In this document: one piece after another, positions 23,899-33,089 of the stretch | How positions within the stretch are numbered: the stretch's first letter is position 1 | Layout: each line of letters starts with the position of its first letter | From: Cellulomonas endophytica | GTDB taxonomy: Bacteria; Actinomycetota; Actinomycetes; Actinomycetales; Cellulomonadaceae | Assembly: GCF_004123805.1 (NCBI RefSeq) | Contig: NZ_RWJX01000010.1 | Span: forward strand, 1-64,000 | Length of the DNA stretch: 64,000 nt | Reading direction: 5' to 3' | Made by a program: the position numbers and the translations under genes | Notes under the pieces: model-generated | The model's input: the letters and a program-made list of their open reading frames with translations, nothing else | The model's database searches: none | What the model was told of the DNA's origin: nothing

Positions 23899-26136
23899 TC
23901 AGGGAAGTCGCGGGACCAGGACCGGCGCGGCCGACGCGGTCCACCTGGTCTCGTGCTTCAGGCCGTTCCTGAACCGCACGGTGGAGCTCCACTCGTACGT
24001 GCTGCGGGTGACGTCCGCGTAGTCGAACTCGAACCGGGCCCGGCCGTCCGGGTCCTCGAGGTCGAACCGGGCGGCGTAGTTGAGGTTCTCGACGAAGTCC
24101 TCGAACCGCAGCAGCACCGTGACCTTCTCGACGGCGCGCTGCCGCCACTGGGCCGGTGGCCGCACCTCGACGACGCGGTGGCCCCGCTTCGCCGGGTCGA
24201 CGACGATCCGCGGCTCGTAGGTGATGGACGGCGGGATCTGCTTCACACGGCCGTCCAGGTAGCTGAACGTCACCGTGTACTCGACGGCCGTCTGCGCCGG
24301 GTCGCGCAGGTCGACGACGAACGGCGGCGGCGTGCTCGTGGGCGTCAGGTGCAGCGTGTCCTCGACGAGGACGTCGTTGGGCTCGTCCACGTAGCGCACG
24401 TCCACGAAGACCTCGCGCATCTCGTCCCACGAGACGTGGGGCAGCACGGCGAGGGTGCGCGGCCGGAAGGGGTTGCGGACCTGGATGTGCTCCTCGTCGC
24501 TGATCGACCAGCCGCTGTCGACGTCGTTCCCGTCGGCGGCGCGCATGACGGTCCGGAGGTCGTACGACGTGTTCCCCCGGTCGACGACGAACATCGGCCA
24601 GGTGGCGTCGGGCTTCTTCTCCACCAGACGGAACAGCTCGCGCTGGTCGATCCTGTTGTCCTCGTCGCGGTAGCGGACGTGCACCTCGACGGAGTCGAAC
24701 CGCGTCCACGGGATCCGCTCCGCCAGGACGGTCACGGGCCTGACGGTGAAGACGTCCTGCTCGGGCAGCAGCGACACCACGTCGGCGGTGGCCGTCTCCG
24801 TCGGGCTGCTCAGCTCCGCGGGCCGCTCGGAGGTGTCGGCGCCGATGAAGCGCACGTCGTAGGAGACGTCCACCTCCTGCTGCATGACGCCGCCGCGCAC
24901 GTCGCTGAGCCACTCGAAGCCCGTGGACCACGACGGGGCCGTCAGCAGGGCGTTGCGCGCGACGCCGCCGTACTCGGCGCGCACGTCGATGCTGTCGATG
25001 TAGGGCGCGCCGGCGTTCGGCCGGTACAGCGCCTGCAGCTTCCGCTTCGTGAAGAAGTCACCGGCCTGGACCTCGCGGATCAGCCGGTCCTTCAGGTCCG
25101 GCGAGGCCGCGATGGCGGAGAACAGCGAGGCCAGGTGCCCCTGGGGGTAGATCGAGCGACGCACGGTGGTGCGCTCGGAGAAGTGGACGTCGAGGTGCTT
25201 GCGGTCGATGCGCGTGTAGTCGGTCTTCTTGTAGGAGAAGCTCACCGGCGGGTTCATCGCCGCCGGCCCCCCGGCGGCCATCGCGGCCTGCTGCGTCGCG
25301 AACGCGCCGACGGCCTGGAGGTCCTGCACCCAGCCGGAGGGGTCGTCGGGCGTCCACGGCGGCAGGCTGGGCTCGAAGAACGCCGCCGTGATCATGGCCT
25401 TCACCTGGGCGAGGGCGGCGTCGCGGCGGTCGATCACCCCCTCGGTGTCCTCGGGCACGAAGGTGTCCGCGCGCAGGTCGATCGCCTTGGACTCGTCGAG
25501 CTCGTCGACGACCTCCGAGATGTCCGACGAGAAGATCCACGCCTTCGTGCCGAAGGTCTCGTCGAGGTGCTTCTGCACGCGGTCCCAGTCGATGGACAGC
25601 GTCACCTGGTACGCCGGCCGCAGCGCCAGGTAGTCGAGCGAGTAGACCACGGCGATGGGGAGGATCGCGGCGTCCAGCGTCCCCTGCACGATCGCGTACG
25701 CGTCCTCGTCGAGCAGGACGGAGAACGAGGCGGCGTTGTCGTTGTACAACGACGGCTTCGCGTTGTGCACCGCCCGCACGACGAAGGGCGCGCCCTCCGT
25801 CGGCGAGCCGCTGTCCGTCCCCATGATGACCAGGCGGACGGAGCCGTCGACCGGCGGCACCGCCGCGAGCCGGGGCGTGCCGTCGAGGTCGTACCGGCGC
25901 TCGATCTCCCCCTCGAGCGCGTCGATCTGCGGCTGCTCGAGCCCGATGTTGCAGTCGAACGAGAGCAGCCCTCCGGTCCGGCTCCCGCGGAAGCCGACGA
26001 GCTGGAACATCGGCGTGCCGTCGACGACGGTCAGGTGCGGACGTGCCGGCGCGTAGTACCACTGCAGCGGGTCCGCGTGGTCGGGGAACACCGAGACGCC
26101 GTCGAGCACGGCGCAGCGGGAGTCGAGCAGGAGCAT
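23899..26136 (-). CDS. 745-aa beta-rich paralogue (D-H-A-D module protein)
   Basis: The N-terminus carries LDGVSVFPDHADPLQWYYAP (residues 11-30), aligning position by position with the 1095-aa protein. Further shared elements are YSLDYLALRPAYQVTLSIDW (compare YSLQFLAMRPALDVTITARL), VRNPFRPRTLAVL and VVDLRDPAQTAVEYTV. It lacks the OmpA-like domain and the Pro/Gly linkers. It appears to be mostly beta-strand with a helical insert around residues 200-290. There is no signal peptide, cysteine pattern or catalytic motif. The ATG at 26136 is followed 15 codons later by the conserved core, so the start is sound. Role unknown. Confidence 0.75.
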   Translation of the reverse strand: MLLLDSRCAVLDGVSVFPDHADPLQWYYAPARPHLTVVDGTPMFQLVGFRGSRTGGLLSFDCNIGLEQPQIDALEGEIERRYDLDGTPRLAAVPPVDGSVRLVIMGTDSGSPTEGAPFVVRAVHNAKPSLYNDNAASFSVLLDEDAYAIVQGTLDAAILPIAVVYSLDYLALRPAYQVTLSIDWDRVQKHLDETFGTKAWIFSSDISEVVDELDESKAIDLRADTFVPEDTEGVIDRRDAALAQVKAMITAAFFEPSLPPWTPDDPSGWVQDLQAVGAFATQQAAMAAGGPAAMNPPVSFSYKKTDYTRIDRKHLDVHFSERTTVRRSIYPQGHLASLFSAIAASPDLKDRLIREVQAGDFFTKRKLQALYRPNAGAPYIDSIDVRAEYGGVARNALLTAPSWSTGFEWLSDVRGGVMQQEVDVSYDVRFIGADTSERPAELSSPTETATADVVSLLPEQDVFTVRPVTVLAERIPWTRFDSVEVHVRYRDEDNRIDQRELFRLVEKKPDATWPMFVVDRGNTSYDLRTVMRAADGNDVDSGWSISDEEHIQVRNPFRPRTLAVLPHVSWDEMREVFVDVRYVDEPNDVLVEDTLHLTPTSTPPPFVVDLRDPAQTAVEYTVTFSYLDGRVKQIPPSITYEPRIVVDPAKRGHRVVEVRPPAQWRQRAVEKVTVLLRFEDFVENLNYAARFDLEDPDGRARFEFDYADVTRSTYEWSSTVRFRNGLKHETRWTASAAPVLVPRLP

Positions 26137-26168
26137 GGGAACACCTCGGTCCGTGGTCGGGACGGCGC

Positions 26169-28358
26169 TCAGGCCGGGATCTCGAGGAACAGCGACTCCG
26201 CCGTGACCTTCTCCTTGACGTCGGACTTCCGCGTCCCGTCGGTCAGGAAGTAGGTGATCGTGTGCTTGTACTCGGCCGGCTCGTCCTTCGGCAGGAAGAC
26301 GGTCCAGGACTGGGACTCGCCGTCGCCGGGCCGGAACCGGAAGTCGTCCGTCTTCTTCGGCACGCTGTGGCTGTACTCCAGCGACACGTTGACCAGCTTG
26401 AGGGCGGTCCAGTCGAGCAGGTCGGGCACGATCGACACGTCCAGCCGGTCGGCGAACTCGCGGCCCAGCCGGAAGCGCGTGCCCTTGGCGTCGGCCACCT
26501 CGATCTCCTTGCTGGTGCCGTCGCGGTGGGTGATGGTGGCCGTGTACGACAGCCTGCCCTTGGTCTCGTCGACGGTCGGGAAGGTCCAGACGTCGAACGT
26601 CTTGCCCTCCCCGCTGAGCGTGACCGTGAAGTCCTGGCGGTAGCTGTTGCCGGACTCCTCGTAGGTGGCCTGCACGCTGATGTCGTCCACGTCGTTCTCC
26701 AGGTCGCCGACGGCCTGGAAGGTGACCGTGCGCAGGGACCGGAACGGGTCGTCGACGGAGATCACATCGGCGTCCGTGCTCTGCTCCGGACCCGTGATCT
26801 CGCGGCCGTCGCCCTTCATCGTGTAGACGGTCTGGTAGAACACGTCGCCCGTGCGCGGCGTCCCGATCACCTCGAGCAGCTTGTGCTTGTCGTCGTCCGC
26901 GGTGAGGTTGAAGAAGCGCTCGACCGGCTCGTCGCCGCCGGTGTACCGCACCCGGACCCGTGCGCGGCTCACCTGCTCGAAGTTGATGTCCCCGTTGACG
27001 ACGTCGAGCTTCAGCACCGGCAGGTTGCTCACCTTGACGTTGAGGTCCGTGCCGTCGTCCTCGACCTCCTTCGAGGTCCACGGCGGGACGTCGCCCTTGA
27101 AGTGCACGGTGTAGGACCAGAAGAACTTCCGGATCTTGTCCGCGACGATGAACTCGGCCTTCTGCGGCTTCCCGGCGTCGTCCTTCGTGAAGGTGGCCTC
27201 CACGGTCTTCGCGTTCTCCCCGTGGGGGTAGCGGACCTTGACCTCGACGAGCGTGATGCCGTACTCCTCGAAGTCGGCGTCCACCCGGATCGCGAGCAGC
27301 AGCGACCGCAGGAACTCGTCGACGCTGATCTTGGAGTAGTAGTCCTCCCACTTCAGCGCCGCGCCGTCGACGTTCTTCAGGCTCGTCACCGTGGGGATCA
27401 TGCCCCCGGGGTGGATCGTCCGGACGACGGCCACGGCCTCGGTCCAGCCCACCTGCACGTCGGAGATCTGGGTGTTGGAGACCTCGCGACGGACGTCCTC
27501 GATGTCCTGGCCCTCGGTCCAGTCCTTGACGTTCGGGTCCACCGCCTGGACGGCCTCGAGCAGGTTGCGCTTCACGCCCTCCTCGAGCTGGGTCATGATC
27601 GCCTGGCGCATCGCGGCGTCCAGCTTGGCCTGCTCCTCGGGCGGGAGGTTGGGGTTCGCGACGAAGCGGAAGTCGGTCGTGGTGACCTCGTTCTTGTACC
27701 GCTCGGTGCGGGTGATCTCGGTGTAGCTGTCCTCGCTCCAGAAGTTGTCCTCCGTGTCGACGTCCTGGAAGAACGAGTAGAACGAGTCCGCGCGCCAGTG
27801 CCCCTTGGCCTCGGCCTTGGGCAGGCGGACGTAGTGGTCGAGGTCGTACACCACCTGGATCGCCGAGCCGGTGCCCTTGCTCAGGGTCTCCTTGAACACG
27901 GCCGTGCCCAGGACGGTGAGCTCGAGGAAGAAGCAGGCGGTGTTGTCGCCGGTCAGCGACGGCACGGTGGAGCCGCTGATCCGCTCCACCATCTTGCCGT
28001 CCTGCTGCAGGACGAGGCGCACCGCTCCGCGCAGCCACGGCACGGTCTGGACCTGCGGCTTGGGGCCGTTGGCGCCGAAACGCTGGGTGAGCTCGGCCTC
28101 GAGGCCGGCCCGGATCGCCTGCAGGGTCTCCGGCAGGATGCTGAGGTCGGTGTCGAAGGCGACGAAGCCGCCGAACTGGCTGTCCCCCACCCGACGGATG
28201 GCGTCGTACTCCACGAAGCGGAGCGCCAGGCCGCCGTTCTCCAGCCGGGCGATCCGGGAGAAGCGTGGCATGACGTAGAAGACGTCGGGCCGGTTGTCGT
28301 CGTCGTCCCCGTGGACGTCGTGCCCGGCGAGCACCCGCAGGTTCTCGAACTTGATCAT
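26169..28358 (-). CDS. 729-aa beta-rich paralogue with acidic N-terminal module
   Basis: The start reads MIKFENLRVLAGHDVHGDDD, then DNRPDVFYVMP, a more acidic version of the D-x-x-D...YxxP module. VDDPFRSLRTVTF and a VQATYEE strand correspond to segments of the 745- and 1095-aa proteins. It has a lower Arg/Pro and higher Lys/Asp content than its neighbours, including DDDKHKLLEV and VEDDGTDLNVKV. It contains a helical region (residues about 165-285; PPEEQAKLDAAMRQAIMTQL). GGAGGTCTCC is seen near the ATG at 28358, but the best Shine-Dalgarno is the AGGAG about 7 bases upstream. Function unknown; likely part of the same assembly. Confidence 0.75.
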   Translation of the reverse strand: MIKFENLRVLAGHDVHGDDDDNRPDVFYVMPRFSRIARLENGGLALRFVEYDAIRRVGDSQFGGFVAFDTDLSILPETLQAIRAGLEAELTQRFGANGPKPQVQTVPWLRGAVRLVLQQDGKMVERISGSTVPSLTGDNTACFFLELTVLGTAVFKETLSKGTGSAIQVVYDLDHYVRLPKAEAKGHWRADSFYSFFQDVDTEDNFWSEDSYTEITRTERYKNEVTTTDFRFVANPNLPPEEQAKLDAAMRQAIMTQLEEGVKRNLLEAVQAVDPNVKDWTEGQDIEDVRREVSNTQISDVQVGWTEAVAVVRTIHPGGMIPTVTSLKNVDGAALKWEDYYSKISVDEFLRSLLLAIRVDADFEEYGITLVEVKVRYPHGENAKTVEATFTKDDAGKPQKAEFIVADKIRKFFWSYTVHFKGDVPPWTSKEVEDDGTDLNVKVSNLPVLKLDVVNGDINFEQVSRARVRVRYTGGDEPVERFFNLTADDDKHKLLEVIGTPRTGDVFYQTVYTMKGDGREITGPEQSTDADVISVDDPFRSLRTVTFQAVGDLENDVDDISVQATYEESGNSYRQDFTVTLSGEGKTFDVWTFPTVDETKGRLSYTATITHRDGTSKEIEVADAKGTRFRLGREFADRLDVSIVPDLLDWTALKLVNVSLEYSHSVPKKTDDFRFRPGDGESQSWTVFLPKDEPAEYKHTITYFLTDGTRKSDVKEKVTAESLFLEIPA

Positions 28359-28384
28359 GGAGGTCTCCTTGTGCTGGATCGGTC

Positions 28385-30424
28385 TCAGGCGCGCCAGGTG
28401 GCGGCGTCGGTGACGACGGCGACGGGGCCGGGTCCCCCGGAGGGGGACTCGGCGAGCGGTCCGGTCGCGGCGACCCGCAGCAGGTACCGGACGGTGAGGA
28501 GGCCGGGCTCGCCGGCCAGCGCGCGGTGGACGACGGACAGGTCGTCCGCGGTCAGGGTGACGCTGAAGGAGGCGTCCTGGCTGACGGTCCCCGAGGGTGC
28601 CGACGCGGCCAGCGACCGCTCCTGGCCGTCCCGCACGAGCAGTAGCTCGGCGGAGCCCTCGACCTCGAAAGGAGCGGGTTGCAGCCGGACGTCGTCGGCG
28701 GCCCCCGCGGCGACCGCCGCCTCGCGGACCGCAGTCTGCGCCGCGTCCGAGACCTCGAGCGCGGTGGTGACCATGAGCATGGCGAGGCCGCCCGCCTCGA
28801 TCAGGTTGAGCTGCGGGGCGCCCGACTCGGTCCGCACGGGGCCGGCCTGGAGCGGCAGGAAGCGCCACTCGGACCCGCCCTTCGGGCCGACCGCCCGCAG
28901 CCCCCCGGCCTCGACGACGAGCACGTCTTCCTCCTCCTCTGCCGCCCACGGCGGGTCGGTGAACGAGAACGGGTCGAGCCAGACCGCGGCGTCCGGCAGC
29001 GGCTGCGCGACCGTGCGCGGGTGGGCGCCGCGGGTCGTCGCGACGGCCTGCACCGTCACCTCGGCGGCGTCACGCGGGACGGCGAGCCAGGCGTCGCCGT
29101 CGCCCGACACGCCGAGGGCGGCGACGCTGACGAAGACCGCCGGGTCGCGGACCCAGCGCGAGGCCCGGGCGGTGACGGTGACGTCCGCCCGGTCGAGCAG
29201 ACCGCGGGTGGCGTGGACGGCGACGAGCCGCAGACCGAGGTCCGCCGGGACGACGACGGGCGTCGGGTCGCCGACGACGTGCCGCGCGGGCCCGCGGATC
29301 GTGCGGGGGCCCCGGTCGGTGTCCATGACGGCGGCCCCCGTGAGGTCGTAGACGAGCGGCTCCCCGGGGGCCAGGCGCAAGGTCGCCCCCGCGGGCGCCG
29401 GGGGCCGGAGCTGGGCGACGACCTCGGCCCGGAACGGCCGGGCGGGCGGGGCCGGCGGGGCCGTCAGCGTCGCGGTCGCGACGAGGACCCCGGCCGGGAG
29501 CACCGGCATCGTGGCGTGGACGACGAGGGGCTCGCGGCCGTCGGTGAGCGGGGGGACGCCGTGCTCCCGGACGACCGCGTCCGGGCCGGACCCGCCGCGC
29601 ACCGGGTCGCACGCCAGCCGCACCAGCCGCACCGCCGCCACCGGTTCGGCGAGGTCCCACGTGAGCGTCGTGCGCGGTTCGGGGGTGAAGAGCCACCCGC
29701 CCTGGGTGCCGTCGACGTGACCCGTCGGACCCTCGCCCGCGCGGGGCGTCGTCGTGGCGTCGTCGAGGAAGGCAGGAACGGCCAGGCGCGTGACGAGGCG
29801 GTCGACCACCGCAGCAGCGCTCCCCCGCGCGTCCGCGGGTCCTCCGGTCACGCTCACGCCCGGCAGGCCGTCGGCGACGCGGTCGAGCAGGTCGTCGGGG
29901 CGCACCGGCGCCGTCCCGACGTCCTGGAGCAGGGCGTCGACGTCGACCGTCAGCGTGCCGGGGCACCGCGGCGCCACCCCCCGGACGGTCACCAGCACCA
30001 CCGCGCCCAGCGTCTGCAACCCGCCCCGCAGCGCCCCGACCAGCAGGTCCCCCGCCACCCCGTCGAGCCGGACGAGCGTCGGCAGGACCGCACCCGTCGC
30101 CGCGTCGAACGGCTGCGGCGCCAGCAGGTCGGGCGGCAGCCCGACCGCGGCGGGCGCCACGAGCCGCACCCGGCCGGACCGGAGCGGCGCCGGACGGACC
30201 CGCGGCGGCCGGCCCGCGTCGTCCTCGATCGTGAACGCCGCGCTGAGGACCGTGAACCGTGCGACCTCGCCGTCGCGCTCCTGGAGGTACTGGTCGACCT
30301 CCAGCGGCTCGGCGCGCAGCGAGGTCGGGACGGCGCACACCTCACCGGGGCGCTCGTGCACCGCGAAGCCCGCCGTGGCGCCGACGACCTCGGGCCGGCC
30401 GAGGTCGGGAAGTCCCATGAGCAC
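28385..30424 (-). CDS. 679-aa protein of unknown function in the neprosin operon
   Basis: The GTG at 30424 follows AGGAG with a 6-base spacer and lies 9 bases after the 802-aa gene. The protein is Val/Ala/Pro-rich, with predicted beta structure throughout, an acidic run EEEED near residue 495 followed by VLVVEAGGLRAVGPKGGSEW, and a helix-rich C-terminal part (ALEVSDAAQTAVREAAVAAG). I could not find the D-x-x-D...YxxP module of the other large proteins in it. There is no signal peptide, membrane segment or known catalytic motif. Its fixed place in the operon suggests a structural or accessory role. Confidence 0.7.
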   Translation of the reverse strand: MLMGLPDLGRPEVVGATAGFAVHERPGEVCAVPTSLRAEPLEVDQYLQERDGEVARFTVLSAAFTIEDDAGRPPRVRPAPLRSGRVRLVAPAAVGLPPDLLAPQPFDAATGAVLPTLVRLDGVAGDLLVGALRGGLQTLGAVVLVTVRGVAPRCPGTLTVDVDALLQDVGTAPVRPDDLLDRVADGLPGVSVTGGPADARGSAAAVVDRLVTRLAVPAFLDDATTTPRAGEGPTGHVDGTQGGWLFTPEPRTTLTWDLAEPVAAVRLVRLACDPVRGGSGPDAVVREHGVPPLTDGREPLVVHATMPVLPAGVLVATATLTAPPAPPARPFRAEVVAQLRPPAPAGATLRLAPGEPLVYDLTGAAVMDTDRGPRTIRGPARHVVGDPTPVVVPADLGLRLVAVHATRGLLDRADVTVTARASRWVRDPAVFVSVAALGVSGDGDAWLAVPRDAAEVTVQAVATTRGAHPRTVAQPLPDAAVWLDPFSFTDPPWAAEEEEDVLVVEAGGLRAVGPKGGSEWRFLPLQAGPVRTESGAPQLNLIEAGGLAMLMVTTALEVSDAAQTAVREAAVAAGAADDVRLQPAPFEVEGSAELLLVRDGQERSLAASAPSGTVSQDASFSVTLTADDLSVVHRALAGEPGLLTVRYLLRVAATGPLAESPSGGPGPVAVVTDAATWRA

Positions 30425-30433
30425 GGGGGTCTC

Positions 30434-32842
30434 CTAGGGGTGTGGGAGGGCGAGCAGGTTGCTGTCCGTGGAGCGCCACTCCGTGTCGGTCCGGCTCGTG
30501 CCCGAGACGTGCACGAGGGTCTGACGGAAGCGGAACTCGCCCTGGCCGCGCTCGAGCAGCCAGTCGCGCAGCGGCACCGGCACGGCCACGTCGACCTCGA
30601 GCGTCGTCCGGGTCAGGACCACGGGGCTGGCGACCCCCTCGAACTGGACCCCGATGGCCGTCAGGTCCTGCTCCGGGTCGCCGGACTGGCCCAGCCCGCC
30701 CGGGGTGGTGAGCAGCTTGACCACGCGCGGCAGGCGCTCGACCCGGCGGTCCAGGGTCTGCTCGACCGCCTGGGCGGGCACGACGACCGCGCGCACGCCG
30801 GAGACGTCGAGCGTGACGTCCAGCGGCGCGGGGGCGCCGGGGGCGCCGGGCACGTCCTGACGGGGCGCCACCGACAGCTCGAGCGTCGCCCCCGGCGCCA
30901 GCCGCGCGGGCAGCGCGCCGGTCACCGTCGCCTCCACCGGGGGGCCGCCGGCGTCCAGCCAGGCGGGCAACGGGGGCACGGCGAGGTCGACCTCACCCTC
31001 GTTCCGCAGGGTGACGAGGCAGGTGCCGTCGGGGCCGGGCCTCTCGGTCCAGCTCAGCGGCGGGCGCGCGAGCCGGTCGAGGCGGAGCTCCACGGGCACC
31101 TGGGCGGTGTGGTCGCCCACCTGGACGTCCACCCGCCCCCGGAGCAGCGCACTCGCGGCGCCGCTGGTGAGCACCGCGTAGACGTCGCGGAGGGCGTCGA
31201 ACGCGAAGCTCTCCGACACCCACCAGCCGCGCACGAGGTCCGGCGGGGCGGAGGTGGTGACCGCCCCTGCGGGCAGCTCCAGCCGGCACGTCGCGGGGTG
31301 GACGGCCGGGCGCAGCTCCACGGCACCCCCGCCCGCGGGCACGTGCACGGCCAGCGCCTCCCGCGCCGCGTGCAGCCGGGCGAGCGAGGTCTGCGGGACC
31401 AGGTGGACGCTCACCAGGGCCAGCGCCTCCTCCCCGCCGCCGGCGTCGGTGGTCCGGCCGACGGTGAAGGACAGCTCCGGGCCGTAGGGCGCCTCGTCCC
31501 GCAGGCCGACGAGGAAGGCGTCGGGGAGGCAGTAGAAGACGTTGCCGGCGTCCCGGTCCTGGAAGTAGACGTGGTCGCGCGACGCCGGGCCCTCGGCGGG
31601 GAACGGCACGGCGTGCGTGGCGAACCCCCGCGACGCGGGCGGCTCGCCGGACGGGAACAGGTAGGGGTGGAGGGCGGCCTCGAAGTGCAGCGGGACGGTC
31701 GCGTCCTGGCCCGACCGCGTCACGACGTACCGGGGCTCGTCGTCGCCGGCGACGACCGGGTCCGGGTCCGGCGACGGCTCCGGCAGCGGCTCCGGCAGGG
31801 GAAGGGGAAGGGGCAGGGGCAGGGGCAGGTCGATGTGCGGCCGCGGCCGCCGGTGGTCGCGCACGACGGGTCCGTCGCCGACCGGTCCGTCGTCGTCGAC
31901 CGGCCGCCGCATGAGGTGGTCGCGCACGACGGAGCCGGACGCCCGGAGCCCGGTCGCCCGGAGCTCGGTCGCCGCCAGGCGCCGGAGCAGGGGCGGCGCC
32001 TCCACCGCCGGCGGGACGACCAGCGCCGCGAAGACCGCGTCGACCCCCAGCTGCGGCCGGACGTCGAGCGGCACGCCCTGCTCCGGCTGCGTCAGGACCT
32101 GCCCCGCGTCCGCACGGAGCGCGAAGCGGACGTCGTCCGGCACCGGCAGCGGCTCGACGAACCGGATGGGCTCCGGCACCGGGGTCGGGCCGCGGCGGAG
32201 GACGAGGTCCGGGAGGATGACGTGCGTGTCGAGCAGGTCGGGTCGCAGCATGACGACGACGTCCGGACGCGGTCCCGGCGCGTGGCTCGGCACGGCCACC
32301 GAGATGTCGCGGTGCACCGTGAGGAGCGCCCGCTCCTCCTCGCGGAGGAAGGCCCGCAGGAGGGCGTCCCGCTCCGGGAGGGTCAGCAGCAGGACGACCT
32401 CGGGCCGGTTCCCGGTCTCGCCGCGGCCCTCGTCGAGCTCGGCGACGGCGTAGTCGCGCGCGAGCTCTCCCGCCGACGACACGCTGACCGAGAGCCCGTG
32501 CGGCAGGATCGCGGCGTCCGTCCGCCCGATCTCCGGTGCCGGATGGCTCTCCAGCCCGAAGGTCATGCGCCAGAGGCCGTCCACGAGCGTCGTGGTGATC
32601 TCGTACCTGCCGGTCGCGGGCGTGACCCGCAGCCGGTACCGGGGCAGGTAGTACACCCTCGCCGGGTCGGCGGGGTCCTGGAAGAGCACGGTGTCGTCGA
32701 CGCGACCGTCCGGGCTGATCGGCACGGTGACCTCGTGGCGCGGGACGCCCGGCTGCGACGGTCCCATGCGGCGCAGGGCCTCGAGGTCGATCCCCAGGTC
32801 CGCCGTCCTCAGCCGGTGCGAGAACAGCTCAGCCCCAGGCAT
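30434..32842 (-). CDS. 802-aa two-module beta-rich protein with a PLPLPL hinge
   Basis: The protein holds two copies of the operon module: DDTVLFQDPADPARVYYLP at residues about 49-67 and RDHVYFQDRDAGNVFYCLP near 425-445. A low-complexity hinge at about 336-364 (PLPLPLPLPLPEPLPEP) divides the two halves. The C-terminal part ends with a predicted beta-sandwich containing VTVSG-like and LRNEGEVDLAVPPLPAWL segments, reminiscent of bacterial Ig-like folds. The ATG at 32842 lies within the 3' end of the 86-aa gene (14-base overlap). No signal peptide. Function unknown. Confidence 0.75.
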   Translation of the reverse strand: MPGAELFSHRLRTADLGIDLEALRRMGPSQPGVPRHEVTVPISPDGRVDDTVLFQDPADPARVYYLPRYRLRVTPATGRYEITTTLVDGLWRMTFGLESHPAPEIGRTDAAILPHGLSVSVSSAGELARDYAVAELDEGRGETGNRPEVVLLLTLPERDALLRAFLREEERALLTVHRDISVAVPSHAPGPRPDVVVMLRPDLLDTHVILPDLVLRRGPTPVPEPIRFVEPLPVPDDVRFALRADAGQVLTQPEQGVPLDVRPQLGVDAVFAALVVPPAVEAPPLLRRLAATELRATGLRASGSVVRDHLMRRPVDDDGPVGDGPVVRDHRRPRPHIDLPLPLPLPLPLPEPLPEPSPDPDPVVAGDDEPRYVVTRSGQDATVPLHFEAALHPYLFPSGEPPASRGFATHAVPFPAEGPASRDHVYFQDRDAGNVFYCLPDAFLVGLRDEAPYGPELSFTVGRTTDAGGGEEALALVSVHLVPQTSLARLHAAREALAVHVPAGGGAVELRPAVHPATCRLELPAGAVTTSAPPDLVRGWWVSESFAFDALRDVYAVLTSGAASALLRGRVDVQVGDHTAQVPVELRLDRLARPPLSWTERPGPDGTCLVTLRNEGEVDLAVPPLPAWLDAGGPPVEATVTGALPARLAPGATLELSVAPRQDVPGAPGAPAPLDVTLDVSGVRAVVVPAQAVEQTLDRRVERLPRVVKLLTTPGGLGQSGDPEQDLTAIGVQFEGVASPVVLTRTTLEVDVAVPVPLRDWLLERGQGEFRFRQTLVHVSGTSRTDTEWRSTDSNLLALPHP

Positions 32843-33089
32843 CGCCGGAGCCCCGTTCCCGCTCGTGCGCCGGGTTCGGCTCGGGCGGACCGTCGGTGAC
32901 CGCCCTCTTGCCGGCGAGCCGGTACGGGGCGCCGCCCTTGCGCCGTGGCACGTAGCCGGGCGGGCACAGCCCCTCCCGGGGCTCCCCGGGGTCGGGGGCG
33001 GCAGCCGCCCCCGGGTCGACGCGCACGCACTCGTAGTCGTCGTCCGGCGCCGACGGCAGGACCTCGGGCAGCTCCTCCCCCGACGGCAT
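32829..33089 (-). CDS. 86-aa protein with a CPPGYVPRRK motif
   Basis: A small acidic-to-basic protein. Its N-terminal half is acidic (EELPEVLPSAPDDDYECVRV), followed by an Ala/Pro linker, then GLCPPGYVPRRKGGAPYRLA and a charged tail. It has two cysteines and no signal peptide or hydrophobic segment. Its ATG overlaps the stop of the neprosin gene (ATGA), so its synthesis is coupled to it. This tight linkage suggests it acts with the neprosin-domain protein, for instance as an inhibitor, chaperone or substrate peptide; this is speculation. I recognise no family. Confidence 0.65.
   Translation of the reverse strand: MPSGEELPEVLPSAPDDDYECVRVDPGAAAAPDPGEPREGLCPPGYVPRRKGGAPYRLAGKRAVTDGPPEPNPAHERERGSGDAWG

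Noticed and set aside
20557..29351. Very long plus-strand open frames (over 1,000 codons) opposite the large minus-strand genes
   Set aside because: They are antisense to well-supported genes, are dominated by Arg, Gly, Val, Asp and His, and have no recognisable domains. High GC in the third codon position of the real genes removes stops on the other strand.
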